Positions 9,896-17,196 of a stretch of 64,000 bases of DNA are shown one piece after another. Each line of letters opens with the position of its first letter. The first letter of the stretch is position 1. The position numbers were made by a program, and so were the translations under genes. Source of the DNA: an uncultured Fodinibius sp. (lineage in GTDB: Bacteria; Bacteroidota; Rhodothermia; Balneolales; Balneolaceae); assembly GCA_913056235.1 (NCBI GenBank), contig CAJXMW010000007.1, positions 62,001 to 126,000 on the forward strand, read 5' to 3'. The notes below the pieces were generated by a model. It was not told the origin of the DNA and searched no databases. It worked only from the letters and a program-made list of their open reading frames with translations.

Positions 9896-10017
9896 ATTCC
9901 TTCACATGAACATGTGATTGAATCATGAGAGTGTAGGTGTTAATATATGAATGAAATGAGATAGAAGTGATTTTCCGACCTGATAAGTGAGGTTAATTGC
10001 ATAAAACGGAGTTTACC

Positions 10018-11397
10018 ATGAAAAGTTTAAAAGTAGTTGGAATTACCCTGATCGCCCTTCTCCTGACAGGATGCTATACGCAGCTGCAGTATTCGCAGAC
10101 GATGCGTGAGATTACCGACCAGGAAGAGAAGCAGGCCAAGGCCTACTCGTGGAATGACGATGAGCAGGCCAATGAGAAAGCTCAAATTGAAGGTGAAGCG
10201 GCCCAGCGCAGCGAAGAATATTCAGATTCGGCTGTAGCTGACGAGGAATATATCCCCATACCGTACAGAGATTACCAATACGCCGATAAGTACAAAGCCT
10301 GCAATTGTAATCCCTATAACTCGTACCATTTCTATGGGGATTCCTATTTCTTCCCGTCGTATGGGAGCTGGTATAATTACCACCGTTCACGGTTCGGAAT
10401 AGGATTTACGAGTAGTGCCTTTTACCGCTGGCATATGAGGCAATATTTTGGTCACTCATTTACACTTGGCTTTTCTTGGGGATACGATCCCTTTGGTTAT
10501 TATTACGACCCATTTGGGTATCCGTTCTATGACTATTACGGGTATCACCGACCTTATGCTTTCAACTATTACTATTTCTATGGTAAATCTGGCTATGGTC
10601 CCGGTTATTACAATGATGGGAAATCGCGAACCAACATTCGCTATGGACCGCGAAATGTAGGAGTCGATCGCGTGGTAACGAATCGAAACCGTTCTGGTGA
10701 TTCTCAGGTGCGAAGTCAAAGCAGTGCCAACGATGGAAGCAGACAAGCAGTTCGCACGCGTTCTGTGGGCACGTCACGTTCAAGTGGTACAGTGAATCGT
10801 AACAGTAGTGGCTCTACTAGAGTTACACGCAGCCGTAGTAGCAATAATGGTAATAATGGTGGAAAGAGTGGGTCAGCCCGGACGCGGTCTCGTGGCAATG
10901 AGCAAGACAATAGCCGAGACCAAGTATATATCGACCGGACTGATGAGCCATCAACACCCGTAATTATCTCTGGTGACCGTTATCGTGAAATTCGTTCACG
11001 TCAGCTAAGCAACAGTTCGGTGCGAACGCTTGAAAATTCAGCAGATCTCCGTAGTCGCTTGCGTACTGTTCAGGATAAAAATACCAATAGTCGGATCGAG
11101 CGTAACCGGCCTACATTCTTCGAACGGATGAAAAGCTTTTTTGACAATAACAGCAGCCGAATCATCAAATCGAGAAGCACAAATAGCCCCAATCGTATTC
11201 GTTCACGTTCTACTAATTCAGGCCGTTCATCTTCCGTTGGTCAAAGCAGCAGCGGGAGCTCTCGTTCGAGCGTAACCCGCAATCGCTCCTCCTCATCCAG
11301 TAGTAGCAAGTCGCGTGGTAGCTCATCATCATCCTCTTCGCGTAGCCGTAGCGGTGGGGGAAATTCTTCAGGTTCGGAACGCAGCCGCGGCAATTAG
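10018..11397 (+). CDS. Tyr-rich, Arg/Ser-rich surface lipoprotein
   Basis: A 459-residue predicted lipoprotein of unknown function. The signal peptide ends in LLLTGC with lipidated Cys19. Start ATG 10018 is preferred over an upstream TTG at 9997 because a GGAG sits 7 bases before it. Residues 20-80 are charged and helical. Residues 80-200 are very rich in Tyr, Phe and Gly (YYYDPFGYPFYDYYGYH), with a CNC pair near residue 94. From about 215 to the end the protein is dominated by Ser, Arg, Asn and Gly with many RSR/RSS units, so it is strongly basic. Such composition suggests a disordered surface or adhesive protein rather than an enzyme. No homologous domain was recognised. Confidence 0.75.
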   Translation: MKSLKVVGITLIALLLTGCYTQLQYSQTMREITDQEEKQAKAYSWNDDEQANEKAQIEGEAAQRSEEYSDSAVADEEYIPIPYRDYQYADKYKACNCNPYNSYHFYGDSYFFPSYGSWYNYHRSRFGIGFTSSAFYRWHMRQYFGHSFTLGFSWGYDPFGYYYDPFGYPFYDYYGYHRPYAFNYYYFYGKSGYGPGYYNDGKSRTNIRYGPRNVGVDRVVTNRNRSGDSQVRSQSSANDGSRQAVRTRSVGTSRSSGTVNRNSSGSTRVTRSRSSNNGNNGGKSGSARTRSRGNEQDNSRDQVYIDRTDEPSTPVIISGDRYREIRSRQLSNSSVRTLENSADLRSRLRTVQDKNTNSRIERNRPTFFERMKSFFDNNSSRIIKSRSTNSPNRIRSRSTNSGRSSSVGQSSSGSSRSSVTRNRSSSSSSSKSRGSSSSSSSRSRSGGGNSSGSERSRGN

Positions 11398-11411
11398 TGA
11401 TGAGATAACCG

Positions 11412-11491
11412 GCAAGTGTGAACTCTTCACTGGATACTTGCTGAGAAATGAAGTTCGCATGAACATGTTATGTCTATGACATCCCATGCGA
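11412..11491 (+). terminator. two consecutive stem-loops after the lipoprotein gene
   Basis: The first hairpin at 11412-11441 pairs GCAAGT with ACTTGC around an inner GTGAA/TTCAC. The second at 11455-11491 pairs TCGCATG with CATGCGA and an inner ATGTC/GACAT. No T-tract follows, so termination is uncertain; they may instead stabilise the mRNA end. Confidence 0.4.
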
Positions 11492-11643
11492 GATAATTTT
11501 AAAAGGTAAGATGATTGCCGAGGGTTTGAAGTTGCAATGGTCGCAACGCTGAAGGAAGTGCTGAGCGCAATTGTCACAATTAAATTAAGAGAACCCAAAA
11601 ACTCATCTATAGCTCAATAATTAACCCTAGAAGTATCAAAAGT

Positions 11644-13119
11644 ATGTTGAAAAAAATATTATTACTCCTGCTTTTCGTGGCCGTTTCAACCTCAACACTA
11701 CAGGCACAAAGTGCGGATGACGTGATGCGCTACAGCCTTGAATATCCCTCGTATGATCCCGTGAGTTTGGTGATACCAGGGGTAAGTCAACCCACCGGCT
11801 TCGGAGCTTACCAAGATAACCCGGCTGTTATGGCGCTTTATGACAAGAGCTTTTTTTCCTTTGACTTGAGTAACCGTTTTGTTGACGAAACCAGCCAGTA
11901 TCTTGGAAACAATCCCAGTTTTTCGACCAATCAGACTAATATTGGCGATCTCGGCTTTATGTACAAAGTGCCGACTACCCGAGGCAGTTTAGTCGTTGGG
12001 GCGGGTTACAGCCAGACGACCGATTTTAATCGCGGGTTTTCTGCAAGCGGACGCAATAACCAGACGACCATCACCGATTTCTATAATGTTACTCCGGATG
12101 ACAGCCTTTTCTTTGCGGCTTTCGATGTCTATGCCATTGACTATGCTACAACCGACAGCTCGTTCTCAAATACCAAGTCCATTTTCCGATTCTTTGATAA
12201 TAACTTTTATCCGGGTATAAATCAGGACGTAGAGACTACAGAAAAAGGACGGATGGGCGAATATTCCGCATTTATGGCTACCGAGTTGTTAAAAGATTTT
12301 TCAGTCGGGATTTCCATTGGATATTTGAACGGGACGTATTCGTATCGGCGCGAATTTCTGGAGTCCGATCGCCAAAATGATTACAATGCCGCATTTATTG
12401 ATACCGATGGCGACGGTCAGCCCGAAACAGATATTGACAGAATTTTGAGTATTGACACTATTGAGGCTGATATTCAGGCTTTTAGCGCCCGATTGGGATT
12501 TGTGTACAAGCCAACCAAAACTTTTAATTTAGCGGCCAGTTATGAATTTCCAAGCAAGCTTTTTATTGATGAAGAGTTTAATACCCGGCTCACAACAACC
12601 TTTGATAACAGTGTGCAGTTTGAAGATGATGCGCCGGGGAGATTTTCGTATAAAATCGTTCGACCCCAACGGCTTAAAGCTGGAGTTACGGTAAAAGGGT
12701 TTCCGGCCCTTACGTTATCAGCTTCTGCGGAGGGGATACGATATTCCGAGGCCGAAATTCAGTTTGATGAAATTACCTTAAGCAGCCGGGAACGAGATAT
12801 TAACGAAACGGTTCGCTCGAATTTTAATGATGTGGTTAATTTGCGCGGGGGACTTGAATACAAGTTGAACCGATACTTTACGCCCAGGGTAGGTTACGGC
12901 TATTTCCCCAGCCCGGTTGATGGAAGCAATAGCGACCGTCAATTCATAAACGGCGGCTTTAGCGCTGAGCTCACCAAAGGATTAATGTTTGACTTGGGCG
13001 TTCAATACAGCTTCTGGGATGATCAGAACGTGCTTTATTCCACGTCAACGACCAGTGAAGTGGTTGATGAGGAAGTAACCCGCCTGCACGTGATGGTTGG
13101 AGTGCGCATGACGTTGTAA
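11644..13119 (+). CDS. outer-membrane beta-barrel protein, FadL/OMPP1-like
   Basis: A 491-residue secreted protein with a signal peptide cut near residue 20 (TLQAQ). The N-terminus of the mature chain (GFGAYQDNPAVMAL) resembles the hatch segment of FadL/OMPP1-type barrels, where 'NPA' is a hallmark. The rest alternates polar and aromatic residues in beta-hairpin rhythm (GSLVVGAGYSQTTDF; FSVGISIGYLNGTYSYRREF; LRGGLEYKLNRYFTPRVGYG) and ends with LHVMVGVRMTL, a typical barrel-closing strand. These proteins carry hydrophobic substrates across the outer membrane; the substrate here is unknown. About 245 bases separate it from the lipoprotein gene, so it probably has its own promoter. Confidence 0.75.
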   Translation: MLKKILLLLLFVAVSTSTLQAQSADDVMRYSLEYPSYDPVSLVIPGVSQPTGFGAYQDNPAVMALYDKSFFSFDLSNRFVDETSQYLGNNPSFSTNQTNIGDLGFMYKVPTTRGSLVVGAGYSQTTDFNRGFSASGRNNQTTITDFYNVTPDDSLFFAAFDVYAIDYATTDSSFSNTKSIFRFFDNNFYPGINQDVETTEKGRMGEYSAFMATELLKDFSVGISIGYLNGTYSYRREFLESDRQNDYNAAFIDTDGDGQPETDIDRILSIDTIEADIQAFSARLGFVYKPTKTFNLAASYEFPSKLFIDEEFNTRLTTTFDNSVQFEDDAPGRFSYKIVRPQRLKAGVTVKGFPALTLSASAEGIRYSEAEIQFDEITLSSRERDINETVRSNFNDVVNLRGGLEYKLNRYFTPRVGYGYFPSPVDGSNSDRQFINGGFSAELTKGLMFDLGVQYSFWDDQNVLYSTSTTSEVVDEEVTRLHVMVGVRMTL

Positions 13120-13130
13120 GACTACAAGCT

Positions 13131-13172
13131 CATCGGACGACTGGTTTTGTCGTCTGATGAATTGAGGTTTTT
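13131..13172 (+). terminator. terminator after the beta-barrel gene
   Basis: An 11-bp stem (CATCGGACGAC with GTCGTCTGATG, one G-U) with a 7-base loop lies 11 bases after the stop, followed by a short T-rich stretch. It lies between convergent genes. A second imperfect stem (TTTGTCCGA with TCGGACGAAA) at about 13179-13213 faces the other gene. Confidence 0.65.
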
Positions 13173-13217
13173 GGATTGATTTGTCCGACTGCAAACCCAG
13201 CACTCGGACGAAAGATG

Positions 13218-14228
13218 CTATTTCGCCAGCGTTTTTGATACTGTCACATCAAATTTGGCCCAGACCGGCAAGTGATCAGAAGTGGTATTTCCATAATTAT
13301 CAATGTACGACAGCGGCGCATCATACACAGCCGTACTGTTTTGTACATAGTTGTCAAAGAGTTCATCACTGATGGTGATATGGTCAATGATATCTTCATA
13401 GTTTACCGAGGCTGATTGTCCGCTGTCAGATAGTTTCTTGGTGATGACCTCAAAGTTCGCATCATCATTCACAAACTGGTAATACGGTGTTTTTAGATGA
13501 TTACCATTATTGTCGTAATAGATTGATTCATCGACATCATCATTATAATCGCCCAGCATAATAATATTGGCATCGGGCTTGTGATCTTTCAGGTAATAAT
13601 AAAGACCTTCTGCTGCCTTTATTCTTCGATTATAGTCTTCGTCTTTATCATCTCCATAATTCGAAATAGCATGAATTACTATAGCATAAAAGGGCACCTT
13701 GTGATCCTTATAGGTATAAGTAAAGGAGAAATACATGGGAATACGTCCGTTAGCCCAATAATATTTCCAATCATCTTTGTACTCCTGACGCACATCTGTG
13801 ATAGCCCCGGAATCCAGAGAATCAATAGTTTGCGTGTTGAATGCAAAGGCCATTTTTTGGGATTTGGATACATGCTTGGCAATGAAGCCGTGGAAGCCTT
13901 TCATATGGGTGACAATTTTATCCAAATTGTCTTGCCCGTTAACCTCCTCAAAGGCAAAAAGGTCGGCATCCAGTGAATCAACCACGCGGACAATATTTTT
14001 GGTTTGCTGTTCAAAATCAGGCGGACCGTTGAATCCTGAACCATACCATTGTAGATTCCAGGTTACCGTCTCCAGTGTTTCATTGGCGGGTACCGAATCG
14101 GTATCTTCAATTTGTTCCTGTTCTTCTTCGGGATCTTCCTCTTCGGGCTGATAGGAAGTGCCGCAACTGGTAAACAGGAGCAATGAAAGTGTAAACAGGA
14201 CTGTCAGTTTTCTTAAAGAAGAATGCAA
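13218..14228 (-). CDS. endonuclease/exonuclease/phosphatase-family lipoprotein
   Basis: A 336-residue lipoprotein. The signal peptide ends LLLFTSC (Cys22), followed by a strongly acidic Glu/Pro linker to about residue 50. The EEP metal-dependent phosphohydrolase/nuclease fold follows: WNLQWYG, FEEVNG (catalytic Glu), VIHA (His), LGDYNDD (Asp/Asn) and TSDHLPVWA (final His). All expected active-site motifs are present, so it should be an active phosphodiesterase or nuclease acting outside the cytoplasm on the outer membrane or in the periplasm. It ends 3 bases after the universal stress gene on the same strand, so the two are probably co-transcribed. Confidence 0.88.
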   Translation of the reverse strand: MHSSLRKLTVLFTLSLLLFTSCGTSYQPEEEDPEEEQEQIEDTDSVPANETLETVTWNLQWYGSGFNGPPDFEQQTKNIVRVVDSLDADLFAFEEVNGQDNLDKIVTHMKGFHGFIAKHVSKSQKMAFAFNTQTIDSLDSGAITDVRQEYKDDWKYYWANGRIPMYFSFTYTYKDHKVPFYAIVIHAISNYGDDKDEDYNRRIKAAEGLYYYLKDHKPDANIIMLGDYNDDVDESIYYDNNGNHLKTPYYQFVNDDANFEVITKKLSDSGQSASVNYEDIIDHITISDELFDNYVQNSTAVYDAPLSYIDNYGNTTSDHLPVWAKFDVTVSKTLAK

Positions 14229-14231
14229 TGG

Positions 14232-15116
14232 TTAGCTTTGTTCGGCTTTGGGGTTAACGCTGAGTACGGGGCTTTTAACATGGCGAACCACATTGGCCGT
14301 CGTGCTGCCCATCATCAAGTAGTCGATACCGGTGCGTCCAACGGTGGACATAACGATCAGGTCGTGTGGATTATTAAGATTATAATTGAGGATCGCCTCG
14401 TGCGGCGTATCTGATGATACAATCACTTTTGTCTCCACAAGATCATCAATATCGTGGAGCAGTTCTTTAGCCAGTACGCTTATACGCTGTTCCCGTACCT
14501 GTCTTTTGGATTCATCGGGCTCATCTTCATGCTGGGGATCAAACGCCAGAATATTGACCACTTCCAACTTGGCGTTGGCCGCTCGTGCAATCTCTTTAGC
14601 CAAGGGAAAAGCTTCCTTGGAGTGATCTGAAAAATCGGTGGTTACCATAATGCGATCAAGGTTCGCCAGCTCCCGCTCTTCATTTACGATCAGCACTGGA
14701 ATATTCGACATTCGCAGTACCTTTTCTGATACTGATCCCAGGAAAAAGCGGGAAAACCCAGTACGTCCGTGGGTTGTCATCACGATCATATCAAAATCTT
14801 TGCCCTCCTCAACAATCGACTGTGCGGGATTGCCAATTGAAATCAGGGGGGCATTTACCAATGAGGGATCTAACTCGGTGTTTGCCAGTTCAGCCAAACG
14901 GTCGTGTAGGGCATCCTCAATTTCATCGTAATCTTCCATCGAGGTTGTTCCCATCCCGTACATATATGGCCCGCCATCCACTTCGTTTAGTGGCAAATAA
15001 GAGTGAAAAGGCGTAACACTGCCATTAAAAAGCTTGGCAAATTTTTCGGCCGAATGCAGAGCCTTGGCTCCAAGATCCGAAAAGTCCAGGGGTACAAGTA
15101 TTTTGATATTTTCCAT
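14232..15116 (-). CDS. tandem-domain universal stress protein
   Basis: A 294-residue cytoplasmic protein with two UspA domains. Each has the ATP-binding loop: domain 1 HGRTGFSRFFLGSVSEKV near residues 115-132 and domain 2 VGRTGIDYLMMGSTTANV near residues 255-272. The N-terminus (ILVPLDFSD) gives the usual first strand and Asp. Such tandem proteins bind ATP and accumulate under starvation, salt or redox stress. It precedes the EEP lipoprotein by 3 bases and follows corA with about 53 bases between them on the same strand, so these may form an ion/stress operon. Confidence 0.93.
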   Translation of the reverse strand: MENIKILVPLDFSDLGAKALHSAEKFAKLFNGSVTPFHSYLPLNEVDGGPYMYGMGTTSMEDYDEIEDALHDRLAELANTELDPSLVNAPLISIGNPAQSIVEEGKDFDMIVMTTHGRTGFSRFFLGSVSEKVLRMSNIPVLIVNEERELANLDRIMVTTDFSDHSKEAFPLAKEIARAANAKLEVVNILAFDPQHEDEPDESKRQVREQRISVLAKELLHDIDDLVETKVIVSSDTPHEAILNYNLNNPHDLIVMSTVGRTGIDYLMMGSTTANVVRHVKSPVLSVNPKAEQS

Positions 15117-15169
15117 GATGATAGAATTTATTTAATGATCATTGTTAAAATAAGGAAATACTATGACTC

Positions 15170-16288
15170 TCAGAACCATCCTTTTCGCTTAAAATAAATC
15201 ACCATGATGATGGCCACAATGCCCATCACACCCAGCGAGGCCGGGTATCCCCAGTACCAACTGAGCTCAGGCATATTATAAGGGCTTATTTCGGGATCGA
15301 AGTTCATCCCGTAAATGCCGGCGATAAAGGTTAGAGGAATAAAGATAGTAGCTATAATGGTCAGTACTTTCATTACCTCGTTCATCCGGTTGCTAACAAA
15401 CGACATATACATATCGTGTAACCCAAGGATCAAATCGCGATAATTTTCGATATTATCAATAACCTGCACCATGTGGTCGTAGACATCCCGCAGAAAGATC
15501 TTGGTATTGCTGCTGATAAACTTGGATTCGTCACGAATTGTCGAATTGATAGCATCTCTGAGCGGCCACACCGACTTTCGGAAGTAAATAATTTCTCTCC
15601 TGATCTGATGAATTTGTTCGAGCAGATGCTCATCAGGTTCCTCCAGTAATTCATCTTCCAGTGTTTCAATATCGTCAGCAATATGTTCGATAATATTGTA
15701 ATAGTGATCCACTACCGCATCGAGCAGGGCATAGGTAAGATAGTCGGTGTTCAGCTTGCGGATCCGGGAACCTTCGACCGTCAAGCGGTCCATAATAGGT
15801 TTAAAATAATCTTCGTCGGTCTCCTGAAACGACATCACATAATTTTGTCCCAGCACGATACTGATCTGCTCGGTCTTCAATTTTTTTTCGTCTCCGGAGT
15901 AGGTCAGCATGCGCAGCACAAAAAAGATGCAGTTATCATAGGACTCAACCTTGGGCCGTTGCGAAGTGTTTACGATGTCCTCCTGAATGAGGGGATGCAG
16001 CTCAAAGTAATTCCAGATTGATTTAAGCTTTTCCGTATCGTGTAGTCCATTAACCTTGATCCACGTTTTGGATGGAGCATCCAGATAGGGTTGTACCTTT
16101 TGAATTTGATCGATAGGCAACTCCTGGAAATCTGCCTCGTCGTAATCATAAACTGTAATCTTTATCTCATCCAGGTGTCGTTCGCCGATGTGTTCAATGG
16201 TGCCCGGAGCTGTGCCGGGTTTTTTGGAGCGAGCTTTGCGCTGACGTACACTCGGTAGCATATGCTTGAATCGTTTTTTGGAAGTCAT
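15170..16288 (-). CDS. corA: CorA-type magnesium/cobalt channel
   Basis: A 372-residue CorA protein. The cytoplasmic alpha/beta domain and long stalk helices fill residues 1-305. The first transmembrane helix ends in the signature GMNF (IYGMNFDPEI, about residue 327), the periplasmic loop carries MPEL, and the second helix runs to the basic C-terminus KRKGWF. It passively imports Mg2+ (or Co2+/Ni2+) as a pentamer. The start chosen is ATG 16288 (MTSKKRFKH); an upstream TTG at 16321 would add 11 unlikely residues. A basic N-terminal extension (RQRKARSKK) precedes the conserved domain. Confidence 0.95.
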   Translation of the reverse strand: MTSKKRFKHMLPSVRQRKARSKKPGTAPGTIEHIGERHLDEIKITVYDYDEADFQELPIDQIQKVQPYLDAPSKTWIKVNGLHDTEKLKSIWNYFELHPLIQEDIVNTSQRPKVESYDNCIFFVLRMLTYSGDEKKLKTEQISIVLGQNYVMSFQETDEDYFKPIMDRLTVEGSRIRKLNTDYLTYALLDAVVDHYYNIIEHIADDIETLEDELLEEPDEHLLEQIHQIRREIIYFRKSVWPLRDAINSTIRDESKFISSNTKIFLRDVYDHMVQVIDNIENYRDLILGLHDMYMSFVSNRMNEVMKVLTIIATIFIPLTFIAGIYGMNFDPEISPYNMPELSWYWGYPASLGVMGIVAIIMVIYFKRKGWF

Positions 16289-16459
16289 AGTATATTGGTT
16301 AAGTCCTTGCTGTAAGATCAAATATGGGCAAGCTTACATCCTAAAACAAGCACTGCTTTTATCCCATCTGCGGATGGATGATAGCCACGTGAGATGGAGG
16401 TCATCGTGTAGATGGCGACCATCAGAAATTATTCCCTTTTGATGCGGTTCACTTAAAAA

Positions 16460-16469
16460 GGGGGGGGGG
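16460..16469. repeat. G10 homopolymer upstream of corA
   Basis: Ten consecutive G follow AAAAA in noncoding DNA, about 175 bases upstream of corA. Long G tracts are prone to slippage. No gene or hairpin is visible around it (16289-16505). Confidence 0.5.
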
Positions 16470-16505
16470 CTGTATCTTAACTTCGACAGGTGGGGGACAC
16501 TTTTA

Positions 16506-16673
16506 TTAGTCTTTTGACTTATTCCGCTTCTGTAGAATCCAGTGAATGATCGGCGGCGCAAAGAAAATGGCAATAATCAGGTTGCCGGTATAGACGTAGA
16601 TTATACCGGCCAGGGCAAGACAAACTATCAGTATGATAAATGAAATCAGGTATGTCTGTTGCTTGGTAGTCAT
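16506..16673 (-). CDS. small two-helix membrane protein
   Basis: A 55-residue ORF starting MTTKQQTYLI. It has two hydrophobic stretches: residues 8-29 (SFIILIVCLALAGIIYVY) and 31-46 (NLIIAIFFAPPIIHW), then a charged tail LQKRNKSKD. Coding potential is suggested by the clear membrane pattern and basic C-terminus. The function is unknown. It lies on the same strand as corA but separated by over 200 bases with a G10 tract. Confidence 0.55.
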   Translation of the reverse strand: MTTKQQTYLISFIILIVCLALAGIIYVYTGNLIIAIFFAPPIIHWILQKRNKSKD

Positions 16674-16737
16674 GTGTACTCTGTAGTTTTCAAGAGAGAA
16701 GGGAAAGTAATTTGGATGTATAAGTATTCAAAATAGG

Positions 16738-16764
16738 AAAGTCACGGTGAGAGACCGGGACTTT
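16738..16764 (-). terminator. stem-loop downstream of the OmpA remnant
   Basis: AAAGTC and CGGT pair with ACCG and GACTTT around a 5-base loop, with one internal mismatch. On the minus strand it lies about 35 bases after the broken OmpA gene and is followed by a weak T-rich stretch, so it is probably its old terminator. Confidence 0.4.
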
Positions 16765-16798
16765 TGGTAAGACAGAATAGTATTACGATCTAGCGCGA

Positions 16799-17127
16799 TC
16801 AACCAATTTCGCCGTTCTTGGCCGCTTCTTTCAGTTCATCGTTGGCATAAATAGCGATTTCTACCCGTCGATTTTGCTGGCGCCCTGTTTTTGTCTCGTT
16901 CGTGGCTACCGGACGTTTTTCGCCATAGCCGATGATGGTCATGCGGGATGAATTGACATCCAGAAATGAGGTGTATTCAGCTACGGATTTGCCCCCTTTT
17001 TCAGATAGCTCTTACTTATAGTCAGGAGACCTATCTTTAGCAGTTTTGTCCAATTTTTGCAGTTCAGTGTTGTAAATAATATTCCCAAGCTAAGAACAAC
17101 AAGTAGTATCTGTTTCGATAGTTTCAT
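16799..17127 (-). pseudogene. OmpA-family lipoprotein, internally deleted
   Basis: The 5' part from ATG 17127 encodes a lipoprotein signal peptide (MKLSKQILLVVLSLG, lipobox LNCKNW) and stops after 48 codons. The 3' part, in another frame, encodes the end of an OmpA peptidoglycan-binding domain: NSSRMTIIGYGEKRP, then TGRQQNRRVEIAIYAND and a stop at 16799. The middle of the gene (glycine-zipper region and first half of the OmpA domain, roughly 100-150 codons in intact YiaD-like relatives) is missing, and the join is out of frame. The intact ancestor would have anchored the outer membrane to peptidoglycan. The pieces are well conserved, so the loss looks recent. Confidence 0.8.
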
Positions 17128-17196
17128 AAAATGGTATCTGTTTTGGGATTAAGGTGTTGTTGCCCTTAAATCCTTGCAAAGAGATAATCTTTCGAA

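Noticed and set aside
16334-16573. 79-codon open frame on the minus strand
   Set aside because: It overlaps the small membrane gene at 16506-16673 in another frame, contains the G10 tract and has no protein-like pattern.
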